From the NCBI GenBank assembly GCA_015680685.1, contig MNCI01028452.1:831786-895785 (forward strand): 64,000 nt of DNA, given 5' to 3'. This stretch comes from Gnetum montanum. Taxonomy: Eukaryota > Streptophyta > Gnetopsida > Gnetales > Gnetaceae. Positions 49,560 through 60,355 of this stretch are shown here, one piece after another; position 1 is the stretch's first letter; each line of letters opens with the position of its first letter. The notes beneath the pieces are model-generated. The model made no database searches, was not told the DNA's origin, and saw only the letters and a program-made list of their open reading frames with translations. A program made the position numbers and the translations under genes.

Positions 49560-51740
49560 ATGAACCCCGTAAACACCACCACTACAACTGCTCAAGTCAC
49601 CGACATTGTAGGCACCATGGCTGTCCAACAGCCCGTCTTTCAACAGCCGACTGTACAACCCACAGCGGGGCCCCGCAGGTCCCTAAGGTTGCAAGGGAGA
49701 AACCCAACCTCTAACATTATAACCCAAGACCAGTACAACTTCATATGTGTGAAGATACAAGCTGGCCTGGCCGTAGATATAATCTACAGGGGGGATGCGA
49801 GTTCATCCCTTCCTTGTACGATATAATCCTTGTTCCGGAGCAGTACTCAAAGCTCATCACACGACTTCTCCTGCAAAGGAGCCAGTCGTTGGATCAGCCT
49901 GCAGTAGATCTCCAACAGGAAGAGGAGGATGAGTTCACTGCCCAATCCGAACATGAAGACTCCTATCACACCCTCAGCCCACAAACACACATCAACCCCA
50001 TGTTCTACCCGGGCACAGGGGAAGCCACATCCCTCCAACCCCTCAGGTTCACCCAGGCGCAAGCACCTCCACCAGAAACATCTGCACTGGTTCATGTTCC
50101 TCCGGTAACCGACCCGCAATTCAGTACACTCCCTTTCGCTATCATCCCCGCTGCAGCAGCAGGCCTATCCTCACAAGCACCACCCCCACACAATAACATG
50201 GGAGCAACCTTCTCGCCTCGAGTGATAGGGATGCCACATGTGATACCAGCATCCACGTCCGTCCACTACATTCCCCACATCCAAACGCATGGGGCCCCTT
50301 CCACCACTGTAACCCAACAGGGGGTTCCCTCACAAAACATGGTTGGGCAATGGGCAGCGATGGGTATGCCATCACATCAACCCTCTCACCACAACGTGCC
50401 ACCCCATACGATTCCACCAGCCAACATTCCCCAAGTACAACCGCAACTGCCGCAACAACAACCTCTCACCTACAATGTGCCATCCCTAGTGCCACCCACT
50501 ATGAACATCCCGCAAGCACAACTGCTGACCGCACAGCTTTCAGCCTTTCAACCTACCATCCAACAGTCCAACCTATACAATGTGCCACACCCCCAAGTTG
50601 CCATGTCACCTAGTGCCCAAGACTGGGCAGATGCCAAAAAATTAATGCAAGAACTAACTGACAAGGTAAGGCGCCTCAAAACGGTTGCCGACGGAGAGCT
50701 GAAAGTAGTGGACTTCTACCACGATGACCCCATCAGCCCTTCCGTCCTGCCTCTAACCTTGCCCAAAGGCATATCATTGCCAACACTAACTAAATATAAC
50801 GGGGAGATGGACCCCAATGCACATCTTATAACGTTTAGGTTAGAATGCGCATTGCTCTAGGCATGGCCCCATGCCATTTTACGAGTGTTCCCTATGTCTC
50901 TCGCAGGGAGAGCACTCGATTGGTACCAGGCCTTGCCGAGGAATTCTATATTTTCCTTGGAAGAGTTGTTACATCAGTTCGTGACCAAGTTCAAATATAA
51001 CTTGAAACATGAAGCGACATTGGACAGCCTCATACAGGTTAAACAAGCACCGCTTGAACCTGTACAAAAATTCATTCAGAGGTGGAGTGCCGCTCTCAAT
51101 GAGCTACATGAGCCAATCCCCCAGACATATCTGCTCACAATTCTAAAGGGGGCTGTTAATGACTTCTTCAAATCTAAATTATACTATCTTAATGTGCGTA
51201 ATCTTAACCAAGCCTTTGTACAAATCAAAAATATAGAAGAGGCGGCTCAAAATAGCCATGACCCTGCATACTTAGCCTTCAAAAATCAACATAGTAAAAA
51301 GGATAAAGAGAAGGCTAAAGCAACCGTAGCGGCAATAGCGAAAACACAACAACCAAACAAACCGCCAGTAGCCCCTACTAACTATACTAGACCTACTCCC
51401 GCCACTGCACCAGAATCATCATCATCGCAGAACCCAACACCAAACCGTACGAGAAATTTTGAGAGGAAAGAACCCTCTCAATATACGTCGTTGCCTATGA
51501 AGCCATCCCAGCTATTCGACCAACTACTAAAAGCTAGATTAATGAAACATAAACAGTTATCCCCCGCGGCCATCTAGAGACATGATCGGTTCTGTCAACT
51601 TGTCCAGAACCCAAGCCTAGCCACTCCGAATGAGCCTCCAGTGCCCAAAGGTTTTAGAATGGATCGCTTCTGCGATTATCACCAACGCAACGGGCACGAC
51701 ACGGATTACTGTTTCACCCTGAAGCAGGACATACAGTGAA
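49560..51740 (+). pseudogene. Element F gag (broken)
   Basis: Start at 49560 (MNPVNTTTTTAQ). The first frame runs to about 49790, where a six-G run coincides with a shift to the frame that carries the rest. Proline/glutamine-rich N-terminal half, then the capsid domain (about 50700-51260; HLITFRLECALL, MSLAGRALDWYQALP, FIQRWSAALNEL), Lys/Ala/Pro-rich linker, and the zinc motif CDYHQRNGHDTDYC at 51669-51710. In-frame stops at 50858, 51575 and 51737. Gag builds the particle and binds RNA. Confidence 0.88.
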
Positions 51741-53656
51741 TGATCGACGAAGGCCAAATCACCTTTGATGAGGCCAACCCGATCCAACCACAAAACCAGG
51801 CTATGGGGGTGTATAAAGACCATCTGAACACCAAAGAGGTGTCGTACGTTATCAACACGATCTACTTTGATGATGAACCCGAGACACCCAACATTAACAC
51901 CGTCTCCCCTGAATATAAACAAAAAACACCTAACAAGCCGTTTGTAGTCCATGTTTCTCCCATTCCATCCGCATCCATGCCTCAACCATCATTCGCCCCG
52001 CAAAAACCATACGTAGTACGCGTACCTCCCACTATCACTACCCCGAATCTATTAACCCCTCCTACTCGGCCTACCCCTTTCGTAGTCCGAGTGCCGCCCG
52101 CAGTTGCAACAGCAAAGGTCCAACCTCCGCCTAGACAAACCCCATACATTGTTAAGACATCCACAAGTCCTAATATTTATCAAGCCTCCACCTCACATAC
52201 GCAAAGTAAACCTAGTCCTTACGTCATTAGGGTGTCCAGCCAATCTTCTGCCCAACCACATCTGACTGTACAACCACAACCCCGCCCGCCTCCATATGTG
52301 GTACAAATCCCAGGGCAACCCGAAGCTCCAAGACCAGCTCCACCTCCATGCCACGCATGAAAACGCTTAGCAGATAAGCTTACGCGTGAACGCTTGGAGA
52401 AGGAGCATCAACGGTTAGCCGTAGGGCCACCTAAACCCGCTCCACTCAACGCCGTACCCATGACGCCACCTAATAGTCAACCAAACGTAGGCAACGAGGG
52501 CGAACCATCCAAAAAACATGATACGTCTAAAACAATGGCTTCAAACAAAAATGACAGACCAACAAAGCATGAAATAAAACTATTGGGGCCAATGGACCTA
52601 GTCACTGCTGATGCAAATGCCCCCAGCAGTAGAGACTTGGCAACGGCTTTAACGCAAGTCACACAAGCACTCAAGCAAAAGAACACTTCGCTAAGCTTGT
52701 ATGATGTGGTTCTTACATCCCAAACACATCGTGAAGCTTTGGTACACATGCTAACGTCCATCCCAATGAGCGAGAACTTGCCCCTGAACGAACCATCCAT
52801 TCATGCGGTAATGTACTCGCCCCAAGGGATAACGTCCAAACCACTAAGCTTCCATAATGATAACATTAAAGTGGATAAGAAAATAGGGGAGGTGACAATA
52901 GCCCCCATGTTCATAACGATACGCATAAATCAGTTCAAGATACATAGGGTCCACGTAGACGATGGAGCTGCTACGAACGTGGTACCATACTCCATCGTGG
53001 AATAACTAGGGCTGACCGAGTTAATCAAACCAACCGCAACTACATGTTGAAAATCATTCAGCGGGTCACGTGTGATGGTCAAAGGCATAGTGACCTTAGA
53101 CTTCATAGTGGGGGACCAGTTTCCCACGTCCGCCGATTTCGTGGTGGTTGATGAAATGCCAGGATTCAACCTAATATTAGGAAGACCCTGGTTGGCCCAA
53201 CTGAAAGCAGTTTCATCCCCTAGACACCAAGAGATTCACCTGCCTTATGAAGGCGGTGAAATCATCATACACAGGGAAGCGGCTACACCTATTATTTCAT
53301 CACACATAGATACGGACCAGGGCTCAGAAGTTAAGCTTGAAGAGCCTGGTCGGAATGACATAAACGAACAACAACCGGTAGGCATCAATCCTTTAAACAC
53401 AGAACGTGATCCACCTAAAATAGAAACACCTGCACCTGACATTGTACATACTCCTTCTCAATTAGAAACTAACACAGAACTCGCCACAAATACTGAAACA
53501 TCTAAAAACACTGACGCAGAAGCCATTCCATCAGACATCCCTTGGGTTGAATTACCATTCAACGTAATCAGCAAAGGGGATGCTGAATACAGAATCATAC
53601 CCGTTGACACATCGCCTAACATTAAAAAGAAAAAAATTAAAAAATCCCTAAAATAA
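51740..53656 (+). pseudogene. Element F proline-rich linker and aspartic protease (broken)
   Basis: Same frame as gag. 51880-52360 is a repeated proline-rich linker (PYVVRVPP, PFVVRVPP, PYVIRVSS units). The protease core runs about 52800-53250: VHVDDGAATNVVP at about 52950, with DDG in place of the usual DSG or DTG, and FNLILGRPWL at 53165-53195. Stops at 52358 (TGA), 53003 (TAA) and about 53047 (TGA). The acidic tail ends at 53656. The frame is the same as that of pol at 60356, although 6.7 kb apart. Confidence 0.85.
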
Positions 53657-53667
53657 TACCATCACAA

Positions 53668-53935
53668 CATGTTCGAAACGACGTTAAACTACAGCTCGTC
53701 CGAAATGACGTTAAACTACAACAACAATAACAAAAAAAACATTAAACTACACTCCCTGTCCAGAACGACGTTAAACTATCATGTCCACAATGACATCAAA
53801 CTAGCCAAAATTTTGCTTGTTTACGCATGTGGCCCACAATGGCCTTAAACTAGATGACACACTTGNTAAACTAGCCAAAATTTTGCTTTTTTACGCATGT
53901 GGCCCACAATGGCCTTAAACTAGATGACACACTTG
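53668..53935 (+). repeat. TTAAACTA short tandem repeats, left block
   Basis: Units of 20-30 bp sharing AATGRCSTTAAACTA. A related block lies at 60230-60355, on the other side of the antisense gene. Confidence 0.8.
53797..53935. repeat. Direct 69-bp duplication around a single N (53866)
   Basis: 53797-53865 and 53867-53935 are near identical (differences only at the first bases and a T-run). Probable assembly join. Confidence 0.85.
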
Positions 53936-55147
53936 TACTTTGTTTTCCTCTTTCATTTATCATTACGATTTATAATTACATCTGCACATTACACTTAAAA
54001 CACAAAACAAAAAAAATATATAAACCAAAATATTTTACATTGCCGTGTCGTGTGTGCAATCAAGCTCAAAATCAACAAAAAAATTTTTTTTACATGCAAT
54101 GTTGTACAATTATAAGTGTCAACTGTTTCCGTCCATCTCAAAGTTTTCAATTTACAATTCCCATATCAATTTGAGTTAGCATAGTTCCAAAGACAAAACC
54201 GAAAACAAAACTAAAAAACTAAGCATCTGGGACGGAAGGATCGTCCCCTTTAGATCCACCAGCGTCAGGGGCCCCTGCTCCACTGGGGCCAGCTTCTTGG
54301 GCATCGTCACCGCCTTCATCCTGAAAATACAAAAGGAGACAACCAATATAAAAATAAGAGAACGCCAAAATTTCAAACATTATTCAGCAAATCGATTTCA
54401 TAATGACAAAATGCTTACCATAGGAGATCCCCCTAAGCCAAATTCTAGCCAACGAAGGATTTTCTCTTCCGAGACACTAGTCCAATCTGTCTCACCAAGG
54501 CCTAGGTCAACGTCTGCCAAGGCATTTCCCTTGTCAACAGCCGACCAGGTAGGACGTTTCAGAGGAAATTCACCCACAAACACTTCCCCAGAGGTAGTTG
54601 TAATCACCCTGGTAGGCGACTCCATCTCAACAGTTGTGTTTTCGGCAAAAGTATCAAAAGCAGAGCGCAAACCCAAACCCTCCACAAACATTTCTAGTTG
54701 CCGCTTTTCAACGGACACTTCTTTTAATGACTTCTTGTAGTGATGTTTGTGATTCTTCTCATCCTGACCCCACTTGCGAACCTTGGAAGCGAAGGCTTTC
54801 CAATCTTGACATTTGAGGTTCAGGAGATCAATTTGGGCTTTACGCTCTGCCATTCTCCGAGTCAGTGATGCATGACAATTTAGTAGATTCCGATATCGCG
54901 TATACGTAACCTCGGACGTTTACCAAGAGCGATCACCGCTTACTTTGGCAACAGCGAACTCGTATCGAGCCTTAAGATCATCACGTTCAACCGACAACTC
55001 GGAGACTTCCTTTTCTTTTACCTAGATATGCAGCCACAACTGTTCGACAGAATGCCTACAAGTCCATCGTGACTTAGCGTTGCGTACTAGGCCTTCCGCC
55101 ACCTCATCATAAACAGGCCTTGGCACCTGCTCAACCTCTGGGGATAG

Positions 55148-55236
55148 TAAAGGTAAACTCTCTATACTGATGCTCTTGGAGGGATCCCACCNTAAAGGTA
55201 AACTCTCTATACTGATGCTCTTGGAGGGATCCCACC
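55148..55236. repeat. Direct 44-bp duplication around a single N (55192)
   Basis: 55148-55191 and 55193-55236 are identical, inside exon 7 of the antisense gene. Adds 45 nt, so the frame is unaffected. Probable assembly join. Confidence 0.9.
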
Positions 55237-55404
55237 TCAACTTGGCACCTATGCATATGAAAAGATCAAACGTTAAGATAACAGAAACAGGGTGTGACAC
55301 TCTAAAATGACAAACCATTTAAAAACATTATACCTATTTCGGGGTGGACCTATTGAATTCGTTCAGCAACTTCTTCTGCGATTCCAGCCACAAAATCCAT
55401 CTTA

Positions 55405-56357
55405 CTTGGTGATGAGTGGCGAGGTACCCCTACACTCCACCATACGAATACGAGCGTGCACGCGCGATCCGGTCGAACTCCGTAGACTAAATGCCTTAAC
55501 GCCACAAGAANNNNNNNNNNNNNNNNNNNNNNNNNNNNNNNNNNNNNNNNNNNNNNNNNNNNNNNNNNNNNNNNNNNNNNNNNNNNNNNNNNNNNNNNNN
55601 NNNNNNNNNNNNNNNNNNNNNNNNNNNNNNNNNNNNNNNNNNNNNNNNNNNNNNNNNNNNNNNNNNNNNNNNNNNNNNNNNNNNNNNNNNNNNNNNNNNN
55701 NNNNNNNNNNNNNNNNNNNNNNNNNNNNNNNNNNNNNNNNNNNNNNNNNNNNNNNNNNNNNNNNNNNNNNNNNNNNNNNNNNNNNNNNNNNNNNNNNNNN
55801 NNNNNNNNNNNNNNNNNNNNNNNNNNNNNNNNNNNNNNNNNNNNNNNNNNNNNNNNNNNNNNNNNNNNNNNNNNNNNNNNNNNNNNNNNNNNNNNNNNNN
55901 NNNNNNNNNNNNNNNNNNNNNNNNNNNNNNNNNNNNNNNNNNNNNNNNNNNNNNNNNNNNNNNNNNNNNNNNNNNNNNNNNNNNNNNNNNNNNNNNNNNN
56001 NNNNNNNNNNNNNNNNNNNNNNNNNNNNNNNNNNNNNNNNNNNNNNNNNNNNNNNNNNNNNNNNNNNNNNNNNNNNNNNNNNNNNNNNNNNNNNNNNNNN
56101 NNNNNNNNNNNNNNNNNNNNNNNNNNNNNNNNNNNNNNNNNNNNNNNNNNNNNNNNNNNNNNNNNNNNNNNNNNNNNNNNNNNNNNNNNNNNNNNNNNNN
56201 NNNNNNNNNNNNNNNNNNNNNNNNNNNNNNNNNNNNNNNNNNNNNNNNNNNNNNNNNNNNNNNNNNNNNNNNNNNNNNNNNNNNNNNCGGCGGGACGCGA
56301 TATCGTAGGAGAAGACGCGATATCGCGGCCTAGTGCAAGTCGCATCTCATCACTTGG
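55405..56357. mobile_element. Element H: gypsy LTR (A/B type) in antisense exon 6, with gap
   Basis: LTR 55410-56352 from TGATGAGTGG to CTCATCA, flanked by CTTGG at 55405-55409 and 56353-56357. The middle 777 bases (55511-56287) are N. The LTR family is 800-830 bp; the visible ends total 166 bp, so a solo LTR fits, but a full element in a mis-sized gap cannot be excluded. Contains GCGATATCGC repeats at 56296-56325. The oldest-looking family, here in the youngest element. Confidence 0.85.
55511..56287. other. Assembly gap of 777 N
   Basis: Lies wholly within LTR H. Confidence 0.99.
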
Positions 56358-58368
56358 CATTTCTATCCAAGTAAATGGCTCACGGGTGTGGGATGAACTA
56401 ACCTCCGTGGTCCTCTCAGGGGGAACCATCTTCATGGGTACGTCTAAGCGTACCGTCCTGGTCTCGCTGCCTTTGTCTAGAAGAAATGAAAACAGGAAAA
56501 TAAAAGACCATAGAAATGACAACTAACGAAGCAATATAAAGTAAAATAAAAAGAAAACATACCATGCTTCTTGTCACCTTCTGGGGGATCCCCTAAGTCC
56601 AGATTTCCCTTGAGAAAACTGCTGAACATCTGGTCAACACCACCCTGATCATCCAATGGCTCAATTTTTGTGGTGTTTTCCTTCAATTCCTCCGTTCCTC
56701 CTCCCTGATCCTTCTCCACATTTTCCTCTTCATTATTTCGCTCCGTGTTGGTCTCCTCCTCCTCAGTAATGGTTTCTAGCGCCTGCTTCCTCACTTCTCA
56801 AACCAAGCCAAAGACATCAGTGACATGTAAGCGATTGAAGAAAAAATTATGAACAAAACAAAAATAATAAAAAAATAAGCTGGTGAAGTCTACTTACCGG
56901 GCATCTTGAATCGTATGCGCTTCACTTGTGGCTCCCTCACATTAGAAGCTTCCTCAGCTACGCGTTCGTGTCTCTTCAGCTTCGATTTGTCCTGGCCAAC
57001 AGTTTCTTTGATAACCCGCTCAGCTCTCCTTGCAGTGAGGGGCACATCATTTGGCTCTAATCCCAGACTATCGCGAGTATGAATTGAGGTACCTGACGAT
57101 CCCCCGGTCGTAATAGACACGGACTCGTCGATGCCCTCAGGCGCATCCTGGGACTTGGCTGTTTCGAACAAGTGGTTGATCCACGGGCGGTATAGTTGAC
57201 CCCGATCCCGTAGAGCAAACTTGTTGTCTGCGCGGACTATCAGAAACTCGGCGAAGCGACGAAGGTAACCGGTGAAGAAGACAAAAGTGAAGTGGGATTG
57301 CGCCTCGACATTCGAGCACAATCGCACTATCTCCTTGTGCATGCCCGATAACAAAAATTCAGCCCAGTTATAGCACGTGCCAGTTTCCAGGATAGTTCGC
57401 ATGACGCGTACGGCCTCAACCCCAAGACTCTGTACCTAGGAAAGGATTTTGGGAAATACCCATGCCCTAAACAACAGATACAGTTCATTTACCTCCTCAA
57501 CCTTTACTTTCCCCTGCATCGGGAATCCCTTAGTACCCTTGGCCAGGCCCAACTAGTCCTCCAATTCACACACCGTTTAGAGCTCTTTATGAGCTCTGTC
57601 TAAAACTACACTTATGCCATCTGTCGGTACCCCAAATAAGTTTGAAAAGAATTCTGGCGACAGATGGAAAACTACCTTAACACCCTTAATGCGGGTGCTG
57701 TAGTAGGAGACAGACTCATTAAAGGAATCCACGATCCCGATCATTTCTACTATAGATACATCAGGACTCGGGGTCGTGAAGAGCTCCATAAGGCTGGCAT
57801 TATCTAAGCAACAAACAATAGATGGCGGAGCATGGTTACGCAACCATTTTTGAGCCTTGGTCACCTCCCCGAACTTCATTGATAGGGTTGTCTCAGTTCG
57901 CCCAGTTGTGACAGGGTCCTCACCAGGAGGTACATCAACTGCAAGTGCAATTCGAGATTGTCGTATCAGTATAACTCTCGGCAGTTAAAACACGTTAACA
58001 CATCTAGGAAGTGTTGTCATTTACCGCCAGTGGTGGACTTGGATGTGCTGCCTGAACCAGAGTCACGAGGGAAAACTGGCCCCTGGTCCGACCAATCTTT
58101 ATCCAGCCATCCACGAGCTTGGCACATTGCCAACGCTCTAGAAAATCGTTGGTGAAAATAGACGATATCCCCCTTCATTAGAGCTAATACAGCTTTATGA
58201 AGGGTGGGACCTGCCATAAATGCCTCTAGAGTGGTACGAGCTAAGGCAAGCCCATCATCCTCGACACATATTCCGTCTACATTAACTTTAGGCCTACAAA
58301 CGAATGGATGTCAAAACTGAGGCAAATGCCAAACGGCGAAAATAAGCAATAGACTTGAACGGTCCTAC

Positions 58369-58818
58369 CTGCCCACCCGATACATTATGCCAGGAGGGTT
58401 CTGGAACAGCATGTGTGCACACGCGGCTAAAAATAAGGTGTTGTCGAGGTAGTCCTGCCCTCGTGGTAATCGGGCCCACACGCGCGCTAACGAGCATGTG
58501 GACCTGGGCCCGCGGGAAGAACCGTCCTCATTCATAAGCTGCCCCTCGTCGATGTCTTCCATGAAGACAACGACACCCTCCACGGCTCTTGGCAGCATTT
58601 CCTCAAGCACGTTTCATGCCACCAGTTCACTTAGATGCGACCAGATAACCACTTCAAAATTGTCCAGTATGAAGGCCAGGAATTCACACGCACCTTCTCT
58701 GAACCAGACCCCATTATTATCCATAGTTAGATCCGAGGTAGGCTCATCAGCCTCAATGGGGCCAAACCATGTTAGCACCCCAACGAACTCAACAACAAGG
58801 AGACAACGCTTACTATCC
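58369..58818 (-). other. FCP1/NIF-like HAD domain, catalytic residues replaced
   Basis: Exon 2 of the antisense gene. Order of motifs fits the FCP1/NIF phosphatase fold: CLLVVEFVGVL (in place of the DxDG motif), FREGACEFLAFIL, NFEVVIWSHLS (the WSS strand end), VVVFMEDIDEG, ARVWARLPRG, and NTLFLAACAHML with NPPGIMY (in place of NTLLIDDSP...NPP). Both Asp-bearing motifs are gone, so any protein would be a non-catalytic relative. This is from pattern memory without an alignment. One TGA lies after LVA. Confidence 0.6.
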
Positions 58819-59640
58819 CTGCAAGCAATCAGGATGCCACAATAAATCAGCTATGCATCAAAACAACGCGAAAAATAAAAGTTCACATCGTAGACTGACA
58901 CTTAGAAAAATTTCCTAACTGTTTACGCTTGGCGTATACGCTGCTAAAGCTAGCGTATATGCTATCAAAATTTCTTTACGATCGACGTATATGTTGCCTG
59001 ACCCGGCGTATACGTTGACAACCAACTGTTTACGCTATCGCCTGAACCTCTTACGCTCAGCGTATACGCTGAAGAAACCCTTAGCGTATATGCCACTGAA
59101 GTTGTCAGCGTAAATAGTCTACGTTAGGCACCGAACAGAGTTTACATCGAAAAACAGTTTACACAAAAATAAGTCTACGCTGAACCACGCTTAAAAAGAA
59201 TTAACTGTGTACGCTCAGCGTATACGCTGTAGAAACCCTCAGCATATACGCCGTTACAGCGTAGATCGTCTACGCTGATAAAACAGAAAGCTTACACTGA
59301 CAAAATAGAACTTCGTGCATAAGAAAACTTATTACGCCGCATAGCCTTCAGCATATACGCTGATACAATCGTCTACGCTTTGTGCAAGAAAAAGTGATTA
59401 CGCTGTGAACTGAAAACAGATTATGCTATGACAGTCTACGCTAACCTGACCTTACGCTGTGAATTTACGTTCAGTGTATACGCCGACGTCTCTACGCTAA
59501 ACTTTACACTCGGCGTATACGCCAACGTCTCTATGCTAAACTTTACGCTCGGCGTATACGCCGAAACCCTCTACGAGACTATCTACGCTACGAAACATAC
59601 ACCAGCAAAAATAACTAACAGAGGCGGGATCAGAGCCTAC
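58819..59640 (-). other. Intron 1 of the antisense gene
   Basis: 822 nt, donor ATAG|GTAGGC and acceptor CTTGCAG|GGATAG. Unlike the other introns (about 75-101 nt) it is long and filled with GCGTATACGC palindromes. Confidence 0.75.
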
Positions 59641-60010
59641 CTATGCGATGATCCAGGCCATGACGGAATTCTTGGTCTGGGCAAGCACTGCAACATGGCT
59701 TTGCTCTCCTCTACGAAGGTCAAGTCAGGTCCCTTCCTCCCCTGCCCTTCCACTTCCTTGCCTTTGCCTATCGCGGCGTCCTCTACACTAAGATCGACAG
59801 TTTACGCTGGCGTCTGAGTCCTTACGTTGATGCTCGAACTTCTACGCTCTGTGTCTACGCTAAGGATTAGCCGTTAGCGTCTACGACGGGGTTGGTTGAG
59901 TGGCGTCTACACTGAGTTTTTGTTTACGCTAGTGCTTACGCTTACGCTGGGGTTCTACAGCTTACGCTTACGCTAAAAATTTTATGCTCAAAATTTTTAC
60001 GCTCCGTTCT
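58920..60010 (-). repeat. GCGTATACGC palindrome array upstream of the antisense gene
   Basis: Dozens of TACGCT/GCGTA motifs and about ten full palindromes, matching those in the F LTR. It spans intron 1 and the presumed 5' untranslated region. Confidence 0.85.
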
Positions 60011-60051
60011 TACGCTCAGAGAATCCTATGTGACAAATGACGCCCCCCCCC

Positions 60052-60060
60052 CTTTTTATA
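60052..60060 (-). promoter_or_regulatory. TATA box of the antisense gene
   Basis: Minus strand TATAAAAAG, followed downstream by ten G. Transcription would start near 60025 and run left through the exon-1 ATG at 59696. The only good TATA upstream of exon 1. Confidence 0.6.
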
Positions 60061-60229
60061 GCACTCCACCGTCGCTGACGCCGCCGCTTATGCCGCTGCC
60101 TCCCAGTTTGCTACTTTTTACCTTTTTACTTATTTTTCGTCAAAAATTTTCTCAAAAATAATAAAAATAGAAATTACTATATCCCGGTTCCCCTGTGAAC
60201 CCCATTCCAGGCATTTACGCTGAACATTC

Positions 60230-60355
60230 CAGCTTAAACTGCCATTACGGCCCGGTATGGCCTTAAACTGCCATTACGGCCCGGTATGGCCTTAAACTGC
60301 CATGATGGCCTGGTACAACCTTAAACTGCACAGCCCAGCATGGCCTTAAACTTCC
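60230..60355 (+). repeat. TTAAACTG tandem repeats, right block
   Basis: About 29-bp units (CCATTACGGCCCGGTATGGC then CTTAAACTG), four copies with decay. Related to the block at 53668-53935. Confidence 0.85.

Larger units (their letters stand above)
54219..59696 (-). pseudogene. Antisense eight-exon gene inside element F (broken)
   Basis: Leftward gene between protease and RT of F. Exons: 59696-59641, 58818-58369, 58293-58025, 57938-56898, 56796-56563, 56476-55334 (split by LTR H), 55248-54419, 54320-54219. All introns are GT-AG and each joins in frame; without H and the N-duplication the exons sum to 3,132 nt (about 1,043 residues). The start ATG at 59696 is in context GCCATGT. Exon 2 is phosphatase-like (see separate entry); exon 4 has a hydrophobic/aromatic block (HLSPEFFSNLFGVP; FTFVFFTGYLRRFAEFLI) faintly like the extra proteins of other plant gypsy elements; exon 5 is Glu/Asn-rich; exon 7 has a Lys/Glu helix; exon 8 is Gly/Ala/Asp-rich. 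Nonsense codons: one in exon 2, three in exon 4, one in exon 6, two in exon 7. Confidence 0.85.

Noticed and set aside
52477-52800. 107-codon minus-strand frame
   Set aside because: Shadow of the F gag-protease frame on the other strand.
55307-56522. Long open frames on both strands across the N gap
   Set aside because: Length comes from 777 N translated as unknown residues.
59428-59817. 129-codon plus-strand open frame
   Set aside because: Also reads through palindromic repeats, opposite to the supported antisense exon 1.
58920-60060. A separate LTR for a minus-strand element
   Set aside because: It shares motifs with the F LTR, but no matching second copy, terminal TG...CA pair or primer-binding site is found at the left end of the antisense gene.
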